A stretch of 64,000 nt of DNA, taken from the NCBI GenBank assembly GCA_036245525.1, contig BTPG01000007.1, positions 165,502,976 through 165,566,975 of the forward strand. The letters run 5' to 3'. The notes under the pieces are model-generated. The model worked only from the letters and a program-made list of their open reading frames with translations. It was not told the origin of the DNA and ran no database searches. Both the position numbers and the translations under genes were made by a program. The stretch comes from Semisulcospira habei (lineage: Eukaryota; Mollusca; Gastropoda; Semisulcospiridae). Shown piece after piece: positions 21,105 through 32,052 of this stretch (positions are counted from its first letter, which is position 1; the number at the start of each line of letters is the position of its first letter).

Positions 21105-22363
21105 GGTCGGTAAAAAAATTCCATGCCGAGGTGTACGAATCAGCGAGATGGCGCAAGGTCCGACTTGCCGAAATTGATCAGAAAACCGAGCTGGCGGAGG
21201 AGGATGATCAGTGCTTCCCTGACCCTCTCCAGAGCGGAGGCAATCTGATTCCGGAGGAGCAAATCGTCCAGATAGTTGGAAGTCGGACTCCAGGACAACC
21301 GGTGGAACTTTGCGACGACTGCGTCGAGGATTCTGGTGAAAACCCAAGGGCTGAGGTTGAAGCTGAAGGGGAGCGCCCAGAACTGATACACCACTCCGTG
21401 GAACGCGAAGCGCAGATACCATCGGGAGGCCAGATGCACAGGAACGTGAAAGTACGCGTCCGCCAGGTCGAGAAGTGGCTCTAGCGGTCCACAGGGCGCG
21501 ACCCATGGCCTTGCAGGCAGCCTGAAAGCGGGCGGGAGCGGAGCAGGTGGGCCAGATGTCCTTAGACGTGTCCTTGACCGACTGCCAGGTGGGTCCAAAA
21601 AGCCACGCACCTCCGAGCGGCGCCTGGCGGAGCTGTGTCTTCACCGACACGGGGAAGGCCGAACAACCCCGGAGGATGACGTCTCTGTGCATCAGGTCGC
21701 AGTTAGCCATGGCAGCCATGGCGTTCACGGAAGTATGGTACGCAACCCGGTTAACAGCCACCGCCAAGGCGAGGATGTCTCCTAAAAGAGGCGAAATAGA
21801 GGGGTGCCATGCATCTTCCACATGTCTCACCATGGCCTGCATCGCTAGATCCAAAAAACCAGCACAGGAGAGAGCATTGCGGATGAGGACCGCTGTCTTG
21901 TCCAGCCCTCGTGGCATCCGGAGCTGCAGGGATCTGCGGCCGCCCGCCTGACTTTCCGCTGCGATATCCACTGCTGGAAGGGGGCAAACAAAGGCCTGAG
22001 AGTGTCCGGCGTACCAACGCTGGCGAAAGGCGATATCCAACCCCTCCGGCCACTTGGAGTCTGCGAAGAAGCTGGAGTCTCCGAAGGAGACCTACTGTAA
22101 GTGCGCCGAACATGCGTCTGCAAGATCCCGGAATCCGGGGGGCTGTGGGAGGGACTTGAACCCTCTTGGCTTGCCTGGGGGCATCCACGAAAGCGGAAGC
22201 TTTCCTCTTAAGAGGGGGAGACGGGGGACAGGCGTGGACGAAATCAGCCGTGCGGCTTCGTCTAAGGACCGCAGAGTCTCGGTGCTCAGGACTATGAAGG
22301 GAGCCTGTGCCGAGGAGCTGCCGGAAGTCAGAGAGACCGGAGTCGCAGACCGACAATCATTCA
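21105..22363 (-). pseudogene. DIRS-C RT N-terminus and gag C-terminus (block 2 of 3)
   Basis: From 21105 to about 21480 RT is read (a DLADAYFHVPVHL block, ALPFSFNLSPWVFTRI, SNYLDDLLLRNQI with the catalytic Asp pair intact). From about 21480 to 22363 gag follows: GLDKTAVLIRNALSCAGFLD, MAAMANCDLMHRDVIL, FGPTWQSVKDTSKDIW, PLKRKASAF. The usual gag-RT overlap region is deleted (RT joins gag near 21480). DIRS-D interrupts gag at 22364. Confidence 0.75.
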
Positions 22364-22636
22364 AAATTTATTTTTCTCTAAAATATATTTTTTCGAGAAA
22401 ATACTTACCGATGGCATTACTGTATGGAAGTAGCACCTAGCCTCACAATTTCAGCCCGGGATCGTTGTGTACAGCAACGCCACCGGGGAACCCCCCAAGT
22501 CAGCTGTACCAACGTCCCTGAATAGCTTCCCCTTACTGAGTAGTCTCCCTTACCTTATACGGCACATGCGCAGCCGTTTCCAGTTTTCGCACTTAGCTTA
22601 CTGGCGGCGAGCGGGGAAGGTGGGAGGGCCCTCCGA

Positions 22637-22735
22637 GTAATGCCATCAGTAAGTATTTTCTCGAAAAAATATATTTTAGAGAAAAATAAATTTGTTTCAT
22701 CAAAAAACATTACCGATGGCATTACTGTATGGAAG
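22637..22735 (-). repeat. ICR of DIRS-D
   Basis: Complementary to both element ends joined at TTT (22691-22693). One arm matches the 3' tip at 22364-22430, the other the 5' tip at 28266-28310. It lies about 210 bp from the 3' end. Confidence 0.85.
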
Positions 22736-22835
22736 AATGGCGAATAGGAGGAGGGCGCCGCCAACTACCCCGTGATTGTGGACGCATTAGTGAAAAAGAC
22801 TGGGATCAACACCTCACAATTTCAGCTAAGCGTAC

Positions 22836-24130
22836 CTAATGCGCATGGTGTGCCGGCAGGGAGTGTTGAGCCGCTGAGACGTCACCCACCAGGGCCAGGT
22901 TATCCCGCTGGCCAGAGAGGTCGCGTAGATAGAAGCGTGCAAAGGTTGATTCAGCTCTCCAGCCGACTGCGGCAACAATGTCCTGGACTGCGCAGTTGCG
23001 GTCAAAGGCGAGGCTGGTCGATACAGCTCTGATTTCGTGCGCCCGAATTCGCATCCGCTTGGCCCCTGAGGGGGAGAGGTCCTCGTAAGCGGAGCGTATG
23101 ATCCACCGCAACCATGAAGAGATAGTCTGCGCAGTAATGTCCGACTTGCCACGATATAACATTATAAGGGCAGAAAAAGGCGTGAGCGATTTTTTCGGAA
23201 AGGTTTTGTTCGTCGGAGGTATATTTTCAAGGCCCGAACAGGGTCCTGTTGGCAGGAGTCCAGGGACTGGGAAGCAACCTGCAGCGGCCGGATGGTGATT
23301 ATTTGTGGCCGGGCAGAGGGGAGCCTGTTTTTGGCGAGAAAAGCTGGATTAGTGAGGAGTTCCACTGTGCCATCCGCCCGGAACTGAAGGCAAGCGGGCT
23401 CTGTGGAAAGGGCATGGAGTTCGCTAACCCTCGCGGCAGTGGCGAGAGCAAGGAGAAAACAAGTTTTTCTCGTAAGGTTGGCCAAAGAGGCCAGACGTAG
23501 GGGCTCAAAGCGGGCAGAATTGAGCCACGTAAGTACCCAGGAAAGGTCCCAGCGGGGTACCAGGGAGCGTGGAACCGAACGACGGAGGTCAAAATTAGCC
23601 ATCAGGTCCGAAAGATCTTTACACGCGCCTGGGTCCTCACGCCCCAAATGGCGGTAAGTGTCTGCAATCATAGCCAAGTAACCCCATATGGTAATGGGCG
23701 CCAAGTGTTGGTCGTCAAAAAGCCATAAGAAAAAATCGGCGAGGAGGGGCATAGTCAGTGTCGTGGGGGAAAGGCTTCGAGCCGCGCACCAGGACTGGTA
23801 GACGCGCCACTTCCCCTCGTACACCCTGCGGGTAGATGGTCGGCGGGCTGTAGCGATAGCTTCCACCGCTGCATGCGAATAACCTCGTGCTGTGAGGGCC
23901 GCCCGCACAACCGCCAGGCGTGTAAGGCTAGCCTCTCTGGGCACGGGTGGAAAAGGGCTTGTCGGGGCTGTTTCAACATCGTGCGAGGCGTCGGGAGCCT
24001 CACGGGGGGCTCCGTGGCGAGGCGCAACAGGTCGGTCGTCCAGCTCTTGGTCCAGTGGAATGGGGCGACCAGGAGGAGGACCGTGTTGCACCCTCTGAGT
24101 TTCTGAAGGATTTTGGGAATCAGAACCGTG
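22836..24130 (-). pseudogene. DIRS-D tyrosine recombinase
   Basis: The N-terminal Pro/Ser-rich stretch overlaps the RNase H ORF in another frame. The SAM-like core-binding part contains ARRPSTRRVYEGKWRVYQSW and TITIWGYLAMIADTYRHLG. The catalytic domain has ATAARVSELHAL (first Arg), AHEIRAVSTSLAF (HxxR type) and WRAESTFARFYLRDLS (W then nucleophile Tyr). This would join element circles to target DNA. A TAA at 23162 cuts it between the first Arg and the HxxR motif. Confidence 0.85.
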
Positions 24131-24780
24131 GGAGGATAGGCGTAGGCCACGAGGCCGTCCCAAGGAAGAGACAGGGCATCCACTCCCCACGCGAGGGGAT
24201 CCGGAATGGGAGACACAAAGACTGGTAGCTGTTTGTTCCACCTCGTCGCGAAGAGATCGATGGAGGGAGTCTCCCAGCGGGCACATATCATCTTGAAAAT
24301 CTCCGGACTGAGGGACCATTCGGTGTGGAGAGGTTGGCCCCGACGGGACAATGAGTCCGCTAACACATTTAGATGTCCAGGAATGTGGCGAGCCCGGATA
24401 GAAATTCCGCGATCCCGACACCAAAGCATCATCTGGTACAGGAGCATGCAGAGAGGAGGAGATCGTGTCCCTCCCAACTTCTGGATGTAAGAGACCACTG
24501 TCGAGTTGTCGGACAGCACGAACACATCCTGTCACTGGAGACGAAGTTCCCAATGATGGAGTGCCAACCAGACAGCCTGTAGTTCCAGCCAATTGATGTG
24601 TTTGTCCTATAGGCTCGGCGGCCACTGTCCCGAAATCGAAGCAAAGCTCGGCAGGAGATGTGCGCCCCAACCCGATCGGCTGGCGTCGGTGCAAAGGGAA
24701 AGCCGAGGAAGGGGGGAGGACAGAGGAACACCCGTCCGAAGCCACACTGGATCCATCCAACGGAGGAGGTGGGACCTGAT
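23755..24780 (-). pseudogene. DIRS-D RNase H domain
   Basis: Motifs VLSDNSTVVSYIQKLGGT, RARHIPGHLNVLADSLSRRGQ and FATRWNKQLPVFVSPIPDPLAWGVDALSL are read in one frame to 23755. The RT half upstream is in another frame, so a frameshift near 24780 separates them. The C-terminal tail overlaps the start of the recombinase frame, which is a normal DIRS arrangement. Confidence 0.82.
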
Positions 24781-25860
24781 CAAGGGGGGGAACGGGCACC
24801 AAGGCGTTGAGGTCGCCCGAGGAGGGGCGCCAATGTAAGAGCAGATGAAGCTGGAGTGGACGCGTAAACAGTCTGCCGAGGGGCAAGAGATCCGCCGCCG
24901 CACTTAGAAGACCGAGCAGTTGGAGCCAGGTCCGGGCTGACACTGCGTCGGCAATGTACACTGTCCGAGAAAGATCGATCAACCGCTGGACACGATGCTC
25001 GGGCAAACACACTGTGTTGAGGTCGGTCAGAAATTCCATGCCCAGGTGTATAAACCGACGAGACGGCAAGAGGTCCGACTTTCCCTCGTTGACCTGGAAG
25101 CCGAGGCGGCGAAGTAGATCCCGCAGCGAGTCTCTGTCCGTCGCGAGGGCGATGGAGTCCTGATTCCGAAGCAGGAGACCGTCCAGGTAGTTGGACGAGG
25201 AGCTGGAGGCCGACCGACGGGCCCTGGCCAATACGGCATCCATAATCCTCGTGAACACCCATGGGCTGAGGTTGAGACCGAAGGGTAGTGCGCGGAACTG
25301 AAAAATCTGTCCTTCGAAGGCGAAGGGGGAGAAAGCGCCGAGACGAAGAGTGGATCGGGACATGGAAGTAAGCATCCGTGAGATCGAGACTGATCGCAAA
25401 GTCGAGAGGTTGGACGGCGGCCCGAAGCGCCCGCGCCGTCTCCATGCGAAAGGGGGGAGCCGAAATAAACTTGTTGAGCGCCGACAAGTCTATGATGGGA
25501 CGCCAACGGCCGCCTGGTTTGGGCACGACGAAGAGGCGACTGTAGAAAGCAGGTGAGTCGTGACGCGTCACCAGTTCCGTCGCAGCTTTCCGGAGGAGAT
25601 CCGCAATCTCCAGCCGAAGAGCGGCCGCTTTGAGCGGGTCTGCCGGTGATTGAGTCCACAAGGGCGAGCGTCGGAGCGGGGGTGGGTGTTGAAAGGTCAG
25701 GCGCAGACCGTCTGAAACGACAGACTGTATCCAAGGGTCGTCGGGCAGCAGCGACCGCCACTCGGTGCTGTGCAGAGCTAACCTCCCGCCGACTGGCGAC
25801 CCAAAAGGTGTCAGCGGGGGTGGAGACGGGGGAGCGTCATTGGATCCGACCCCGCCCGGA
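24780..25860 (-). pseudogene. DIRS-D reverse transcriptase
   Basis: RT motifs: FYSRLFVVPKPG, WRPIIDLSALNKFISA, SLDLTDAYFHVP, then after a frameshift near 25330 ALPFGLNLSPWVFTRIMDAV and YLDGLLLRNQD. The second catalytic Asp of the YLDD box is Gly, which should abolish polymerisation. The N-terminal PVGGRLALHSTEWRSLLPDDPW block is the conserved start of this ORF in all copies. Confidence 0.85.
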
Positions 25861-27856
25861 CCGTCGAGAACGTCGGGGCCAGGCGGAGGCGGAAGAGGAC
25901 GGGGCCGCAAGGGGTCGACCGAACTGTGGCTGTCGACTAAAACGAGCCGAGGATCCGGAGGGTGGGCGGAAGGTGGGTCTGGGAAACCGCAGGGCGTGAC
26001 CCCCTGACCTGCGGGTTGGAGGAAAACGATGGCAGTCACTTCTAGGAGCGTTGGGCCACAGGTCCTTGGAGGATTCTCGCACCCGCTGCCAAGTCGGGCC
26101 GAAGAGGGTCGATCCACCAATGGGGGCCTGGCGGAGCTGCGTTTTAATAGATTGGGGCAAGAACGAAGGAGGCTGTCGCGACGCATTAAATCACAATTAA
26201 CTGCGCCCGTTAACGCGTTGGAAGAGGCGTGGTAAGCTGCCCGGTTCGCTACGGTAGCAATGGTGCGAATATCCTCCATTTGGGAAACGCTGGAGCGCCC
26301 AGACGCCGCAGCGCAAGAAACAATAGCCTGTGTCGCCAGTTCCAGAAAACCGGTACATGCGAGCGTATTTCGAATTCGGACCGCCGTAGTATCCAGGCCG
26401 GGAGGCAAAATACGCCGAACCGCAGCCCTGCCACCCACAAAGGCCTCCACATCCGAATCCACTGACGGAAGGGGACAGAGGAAGTAGGGCGAGTGTCCAT
26501 GATACCAGCGCTGCCGAAAAGTAAGATCAAAATTTTCCAACCAGCGAAAATCAGAGAAAAAATGCTTGTCGCCAAGACGTCCCTGTCCGAGATGCGTATT
26601 AAAGGCCTCCGTAAGGTCGCGAAAACCGGGTGGCTGAGGCAGCGACTTAAAACGTTTCGGCTGAAGGTGGGCTTCCACGAGAGCCGAAGACTTCCGCTTG
26701 ATGGGAGGGGACGAAGGGCATATGTCCCGAGGAAGGAAGCCTGAAATCAATCTAGAGGCCGAGTCTAAGGCTGCACACACATCGGACCCCAAAGCGCCAC
26801 GGGCGGAAGGTGAAAGGGCCGCTAGGTCATGGTCAGAAGCGGAAGAGTGATCGTCAAGAGACCACACGGCCGAAGCGGAGTCTTCTGGGTGTAAGCTAAG
26901 AACGTCCTCCGGGGAGGGCACATTCGGATGAACGCTCGAGGGTGGGGAAGGAGAGCGGTAGGCAAGCAAAGAGGAGGCACGGGAAGGAGAAAAACCCGAC
27001 GGAGGTCGGCGACGGTGAGAGGGATCGGGTCTGGAAGGACGCGAGGTCCCTCTAGGCAAATGAACAATAGGAGTGGGAGAAGAGTCCCCCGCAGAACGCG
27101 CAAGACGTGAGCGAGAACGATGATGGTCCCCCGAAGATATACGGGAAGACGGGACAAAGTGGGGAGAAGAAGTCTTCCTAGAACGATAAGACGTGGAAAG
27201 ACGGTGGCGCGGGCGGGAGGAACGGTCCCGAGAGGAAGAACGCCGAACCGAAGAAGCCACAGGACGGTGCAAAGAAGGAGATCGTAAAGCCGGCTCGTCC
27301 CCACGGGCCAATGCCGAAGAACGAAAATGGCGATTGTCTGAAGAAGATGGAGACCGAAGACGCCGAGGCGCGGAACGCGTAACCGTTGCGGAAGGTCGAA
27401 GAAGAGATAATAATGGTTTTGTACTCACGTGTGTGCCCGCTAAGGGTAAGGGGTCGTGTGGCCGCTGAGCATAAGGGCGCCTCTCACCGCGGTCAAGATG
27501 TCCCGTCACTGGCGAGAAGATCGGGCGCAGAGTAATCGGCTGTTCCGAGCGGCTCAAGGACACCACAACATCCGATAACGCACGCCGTGGGCCGGTGATG
27601 GCAGAAGGCGGAGCAGCAGTAACGGTGTTCCTGACGGACAGACAACCAGGCTGCAAGTGTGGGTCCTGGGGTTTAGCGGATCGTTCCCTGCGGTAAAACC
27701 CCCATAACTGCGACCATTGAAGTTCCCTCCATGAGGCACACACGTTGCACGTATGAGAAGAGGAGCATCCAGAACACGGAAGGCAGATGGAATGATTATC
27801 AGTGGGCCACTGAAAATCCTTACATCGCCGACACGTCTGAACTTGCATCCTGGAAC
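25837..27856 (-). pseudogene. gag: DIRS-D gag
   Basis: The Cys domain is C-RRCKDFQWPTDNHSICLPC, then C-NVC and WSQLWGFYRRER. A Ser/Arg/Pro-rich middle follows, then SPPIKRKSSALVEA, SLPQPPGFRDLTEAF, LTFRQRWYHGHSPYF, GLDTTAVRIRNTLACTGFLEL, NCDLMRRDSLLRSC. A frameshift near 26140 moves the frame into the RT ORF. The proper frame ends 25837 after an Arg-rich tail. A start at 27856 uses the phase-2 splice acceptor position; no donor is obvious upstream, so the leader intron may be lost. Confidence 0.75.
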
Positions 27857-28109
27857 AGAAGAAAGTACGGCATAAAAGGAACACCGGCAACGGTCACGAT
27901 GTCGGAACACGAAACGCGCCGAGAATTTTCGTTCGATACGAGGCAAAGAAAGATCCACAGATCAATGCCGTAGCCAGGCCGGAACGCGGGGACTCCGGTT
28001 GAAAATAGTATCCAAGATCGAACTACTACACTCTAAGAAAAAGGCCGAAAAGAAAGCCAAAGAAGGGAGCCGTTAGGGCTGACAACCGAGAACCGGAAGC
28101 TAAGCGCGA

Positions 28110-28310
28110 GAACTGGAAACGGCTGCGCATGTGCCGTATAAGGTAAGGGAGACTACTCAGTAAGGGGAAGCTATTCAGGGACGTTGGTACAGCTGACTTG
28201 GGGGGTTCCCCGGTGGCGTTGCTGTACACAATGATCCCAGGCTGAAATTGTGAGGCTAGGTGCTACTTCCATACAGTAATGCCATCGGTAATGTTTTTTG
28301 ATGAAACAAA
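28110..28310 (-). repeat. DIRS-D 5' terminal repeat
   Basis: About 160 bp (28110-28270) are the reverse complement of 22430-22590 within the 3' terminal repeat, and the tip matches the ICR. Long inverted terminal repeats of this kind are a hallmark of DIRS elements. Confidence 0.85.
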
Positions 28311-28959
28311 GCAGTCCCGAGACAGAATCCTCTGGCAGTATACTCAGGACCTCCTCATCATTAAGAGAAGCCGACCGCCGGGAGGGAAGCCGCAACCCGG
28401 TCAAGGAAGGAAAACTGCTGTAGGGTAGCATGTGCACATCACAAGAGCGAGCTTGGGATGAGGGGACGTCCCGTGTAGCATGCGGCCGACGATCGGTGTT
28501 TAAGGGGGAAGAAAGATGGCTCACCTGATGGCTGATCCGACGAGGGGGGAGGCTGTGAAGCGAAGGAGAAGATTCCCTCGAACTGCAGCGGACAGACCAA
28601 TCACTGCAGTGAGAGGACCGGCGACTACTGGGGGAACGACTGCGTTCGCATGGATCCGCCCGTCGGGTCCTGGTGCACTCGTCCTTATAAGAGGAGGATT
28701 CCCGAAAACTTTCCTGCACCGCCGTAGCTGAGCAGTGCCGTTTGTATGATGAAGAATGCCGCGGGGGGCGTGAAGCCGTCCGTTTCCTCGGGGTGGCAAA
28801 ACGGGCAGAGCGAGAGCCCGAATAAATGAAGGAACGGGGGCTGTACTTTCCACGTCGCACCTCTCGGTCTTGTGGCGCCAGCAAGTGGGGGGTGGCTGTG
28901 TGTCGAGGATGCACTGGCACTGCCTTAGAGGCTAAATGACGAATGGGGGAGCTGTTGTT

Positions 28960-29230
28960 CACCGCGTTGCAGGGCGACCTAAGCCGCTGCCGGCCGTGCT
29001 CTTAAGTGGAGCGGGCGGACAAAGTGCCAGTGGAGTCGTGCGAGATAGGAGGTCTGTCGTTCACCGCGATGCGGGGCGACCGAAGCCGCTGCCGGCCACA
29101 CTCCGCCATGGAGCGGGCGGACAAAGTCCTAGAGGACACGTCGGGGCCCAAAGAAAGTTCAACCACGTAGCGGGGCGACCGAAGCCGCTGTCGGCCAGGC
29201 TCCACCATGGAGCGGGCGGACAAGGTCCGA
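28960..29230 (-). repeat. Gag repeat of DIRS-C type
   Basis: Three units of about 90 bp containing ggcgaccgaagccgctg and tggagcgggcggacaa. They lie in gag after the Cys domain, the hypervariable position also filled by repeats in copies A, B, G and H. Confidence 0.8.
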
Positions 29231-29561
29231 GAGGGAATGTCTGGACCAGAGGGCAGGGTCTGAGGACGTGAAGGTAATAAATGGGCCCGACGAGAAGTCA
29301 AATCTCCAAAATCCGAGCATGCGCGCCGGACGATCCCTTCTGCTGTAAAAGGGGGGGGCGGGTGTAGGAGAATAGGCCTGGGAAGGCGCAGGTCTTTCGC
29401 GCCGGTAAAATCCCCGTAGCTGTGACCATTGTTCCTCCACCCAGTCGGCGCAAGTGTCACAAGTTTGTCCTGAAGCACAGCCGGAACAGGGGAGGCATAC
29501 AGAATGAGTGTCACTGGGCCACTGAAAGGCTCCACACTGCACGCAGGTCTTCACTTGTAAA

Positions 29562-29889
29562 CTGCAACACAAAACAAACGTGAAAGGCGACAACATGTGT
29601 TCACCTGAAAAAATCTCGACGGGGTTCTAACCCGGGTTACCTGCCTGTCGATAAAGTATCGTACCGCCCCCCGAGGCCATGATATCCGAATGCACGAACA
29701 GAGGAGCGTATATCCACCATTCGAAATCGGAGGCCACGTTAATCAAGTTCACGAAAATTCGAACGAGGCCACGTTAAGCGAGTTCATGAAAATTCGAGCT
29801 ATGTCCGACATTCGAGCGAAAATCCACGGAAAGTGCCACAGTCCGGGCCGCCATCTTGCCGGCCACGTGGCATTAACTGAGGCCTTACC
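29562..29889 (-). other. Predicted intron in DIRS-C gag leader
   Basis: A 328-bp GT-AG interval, phase 2, same position as in copies A, B, E, F and G. It contains a tRNA-like segment at about 29612-29682. Near the donor it shares the block tccacggaaa-gtgcc with copies E and F. Confidence 0.65.
29612..29682 (-). other. tRNA-like segment (possible SINE head or tRNA pseudogene)
   Basis: On the minus strand a B-box-like GGGTTAGAACCC forms a plausible T-arm, preceded by an imperfect anticodon-arm-like stem around GATACTTTATCG and followed by T6. It deviates from the consensus GGTTCGAnnCC and the acceptor stem is poor. It is probably a decayed tRNA-related sequence. Confidence 0.3.
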
Positions 29890-30219
29890 TTGCCATTGCG
29901 GCGCTTATCTCTTTTAATCCGCCAGGAATCTTGCCAAGGCAAGACACAATCCGTCATGAATCCAAGAAAAAACACACTGCCAATTGAATTCCCATGAAAC
30001 ACACCGGTAACACGACAAAAACCATCAAAAAAATCCACCTAAGCTGAACACAACCGTTACAGAAGAGCTAAGTAAAAAAGACTGACGGGAAGGATGTCAC
30101 CGGATATGAAGGAAGGGGAGGCCACTCAGGGTTTCTTGGTAACGACGCCCTGAAGTCGTCTCCTTAGTTGTATAGTATACACATCGGATGCTTAGGCTGA
30201 AATCGGTATGCTAAGTATA

Positions 30220-30264
30220 CCTTCCTATTAGTCATGCCATCGGTAAGAGTTTTGAGAAAACAAA
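30220..30264 (-). repeat. DIRS-C 5' terminal tip
   Basis: Ends GAGAAAACAAA on the plus strand. It directly abuts plus-strand DIRS-K 3' sequence, sharing the AAA/TTT core. Confidence 0.7.
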
Positions 30265-30440
30265 TTTTTTTTCAAAAAATACTTACCGATGGTATTACTC
30301 AAACTTCCCTCCCACCTTCCCTGCTTGCCGCCAGTCAGCTAAGATAGAACTGGCAATAACGGACTCTCGCGAGATTAGGAAGGAAGGCTACTCGGAGGAT
30401 AGGGAGGCCACTCAGGGGATTAGGTAACTGCTTACTAGAG
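30262..30440 (+). mobile_element. DIRS-K 3' end fragment, plus strand
   Basis: Contains the second half of an ICR (tttcaaaaaatacttaccg), the cct-rich linker, then the 3' inverted repeat (reverse complement of 3960-4065). The last part of the repeat is missing. It pairs with the 5' end at 3869. Confidence 0.65.
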
Positions 30441-30600
30441 CTAAAATCAAAAATGTGTTTGTGGGTCTGTGACTTTGGACCTTACATCTTTGACAGCCAT
30501 AAGGTCCACAATCACAGACCACCATATAAGTCACAAACAAGAAGAAACTAACAGTAAGGGCCAAAATCAACAAACAGCATGCGTATCAAATTGAACTAAC
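30441..30600. repeat. Host intron with hairpin-type repeat
   Basis: About 30455-30483 and 30500-30539 are imperfect inverted arms (gtttgtg..gtctgtga..ggacctta). It could fold as a hairpin, like a small foldback MITE. No gene seen. Confidence 0.5.
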
Positions 30601-30672
30601 CTTCATTTTGGCCTCAGTTTGGGTCAGACTTATCTGCTCGTCTAGGTAGCTTCGCATTTTCTTTTGCAGCTC
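30601..30672 (-). CDS. Host gene exon 4 of 5 seen (coiled-coil protein)
   Basis: A 72-bp exon (24 codons) with acceptor gtcaacag above 30672 and donor GTTAGT at 30600-30595, phase 0 at both ends. The peptide begins ELQKKMRSYLDEQ and ends TEAKMK. Like exons 2 and 5 it opens with Glu-Leu-Gln, which suggests exon-sized coiled-coil modules. It lies 1.25 kb downstream of exon 3. The intron after it is 27 kb and filled by nested transposons. Confidence 0.7.
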
Positions 30673-30934
30673 CTGTTGACAGGTTTACAGGCAATGATAT
30701 TATGTGTGCTGTTCTGTGATTTTGCGGTAAGGTAAAAAATTACAGAAAAGTACACATGGATAATTTTCATTATGGTTTGTGCATAAATACTGGAAAATTG
30801 TTAGACTTTCTCTGGTTGAGAACTGCGGTTTTCAATTATCACAAAGAAGATAGGCTGATGAAGTCAAGGAGTACAGGTCTGCCTTACTACAGCATGGTAC
30901 CTTGGGGAGCCATAAGTCAAACCAAGTTATTTTA

Positions 30935-31479
30935 TACAGACCTGCCAACCCCTACACAGCCATGGTAGTAGCATTTTGGACAAGTGGTAGTAGTTTTGGA
31001 GATGTCAAGAGTAGTTCAGCACGTAAGTTACTGTTCGCTTTACGCCAAACGCTTGATGCACGGAAATTTCTCAGTATACAATACAATACAACTTTATTAT
31101 CTGTTAGAGTCAAAGCATGACGAACATTTGCCTTATATATAGTGATCGGAAATTTGGCTGGCTGGTACCAACATTCTTTTCAGGTGGTGCGCTTTTCGAT
31201 TCGGGCTCCTTTCACTTCGGCATGGTTCAGACCGTTGTTTATCTGAAGCACTTTGTGAATAAAATGATGCACGCTGGGAAAACCGGAAGTTGGCTCCGCT
31301 CGTTCTCATTGGCCCCAAACCGCATGCTTACCAACTACTAACCGAAAACAACACCCCCCAAAAATATTGTTTTTTTTTTCTTTTTCAGCATAGAATTTCA
31401 TTAATGATCGTAGTAGCGTAATATTGGGAACGTTGGCATAGGAAAATACGGCAAAATTGTAGTGGTTGGCAGGTCTGTA
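30935..31479. mobile_element. Unclassified TIR element (MITE-like)
   Basis: 21-bp terminal inverted repeats: tacagacctgccaacccctac at the left (30935-30955) and its near-perfect complement at the right (31459-31479, one mismatch). Taking CAG as the terminus leaves TA on both sides. At 545 bp no transposase is visible. Superfamily not assigned. Confidence 0.7.
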
Positions 31480-31926
31480 TTTACAATTATGTTAGTGTAG
31501 TGCTGAATTTACGTAGGCTTGTGAAGAATAAAAATCAGTTGGTAAGCAAAAGGTCATCAGGCCATCGTCAGCTTTTGCTGACCAGCATACATACAGCTGC
31601 GTGTGGGCCAGCTACATTTGACGTCGGCCTGATGACCTATGGCTCACCAGACTTGCGTGTGATATCAGAAACTGCGGTATCCCAGCATGTGTAATGCTGA
31701 TGCCAATCTGTGATAGTTTGTCGCTTCCGGCAAAGACTGGTGTCATCAGTTGACCTCTGAGAACTGAGGCTACAGCTAACTGTTGTTAACCCCCTCGAAC
31801 ATGCAGCCACTGGTAATTACCAGTGGGTGTACGCCCATGGAGGTTTAAGCATTCTGTAGGGATTATCAATGGCTAAATGGTCCATAATCATAAGCGAGCA
31901 CACTAATCATTGTGAATGAGACAAAC
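31480..31926. other. Host intron with small palindromes
   Basis: Contains an inverted pair ggtcatcaggcc / ggcctgatgacc (about 31555 and 31630). A 63-bp TTAA-bounded stretch (31786-31848) has a perfect 20-bp palindrome at its centre (31808-31827). No coding sequence recognised. Confidence 0.5.
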
Positions 31927-32052
31927 CTTAATCAGTTTTCTCTGCATGTGGACCTCCTGTTGGTACACGTGTACTTTGTTCGTCAGCGTATCTTTTGTCT
32001 GTTGTGTCACTCCCTCCTTCTGACGCTGGCTGCGGAGTTCCCCTTCAAGTTT
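31927..32052 (-). CDS. Host gene exon 3 of 5 seen (coiled-coil protein)
   Basis: A 126-bp exon (42 codons), the longest of the set, with acceptor ggtaacag above 32052 and donor GTTTGT at 31926-31921, phase 0 at both ends. The peptide starts KLEGELRSQRQKEG and ends MQRKLIK. It is Gln, Lys and Glu rich with no Pro, consistent with a continuous coiled-coil rod. DIRS-E begins only about 160 bp upstream (32211), so its insertion just missed the exon. Function unknown. Confidence 0.72.

Larger units (their letters stand above)
22364..28310 (-). mobile_element. DIRS-D retrotransposon, full length
   Basis: A 5.9-kb element with both termini, ICR, gag, RT-RNase H and YR. It sits in the gag of DIRS-C. 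Joining the two flanks while counting the AAA/TTT core once restores an open gag frame across the site (SVSGLL then LNDCRS). There is no longer duplication, as expected for recombinase-mediated insertion. Frameshifts near 26140, 25330 and 24780, a stop at 23162 and YLDG in place of YLDD inactivate it. Confidence 0.9.
28311..29897 (-). pseudogene. gag: DIRS-C gag N-terminal half (block 3 of 3)
   Basis: Start codon ATG GCA AG at 29897-29890, a GTAAGG donor, and an acceptor ending at 29562. Spliced reading gives M-A-S-L-Q-V-K-T-C and the Cys domain CVQCGAFQWPSDTH, CLPCSGC, CDTC, WSQLRGFYRRER. After about 100 codons the lineage-specific repeats (28960-29230) follow, then a Ser/Arg-rich region to the DIRS-D insertion at SVSGLL. 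The frame changes inside the repeats. Confidence 0.7.

Noticed and set aside
23162..25399. A 745-residue RT-YR protein
   Set aside because: The frame crosses RNase H out of phase; RNase H is read in a different frame. The ORF is a by-product of a frameshift near 24780.
24780..27890. A 1036-residue gag-RT fusion protein in DIRS-D
   Set aside because: Comparison with other copies shows the fusion arises from a frameshift near 26140. Gag and RT are normally in different, overlapping frames.
29612..29682. Possible functional tRNA gene
   Set aside because: Only a B-box-like arm is convincing. The acceptor stem and anticodon arm are poor, so I list it only as a tRNA-like segment.
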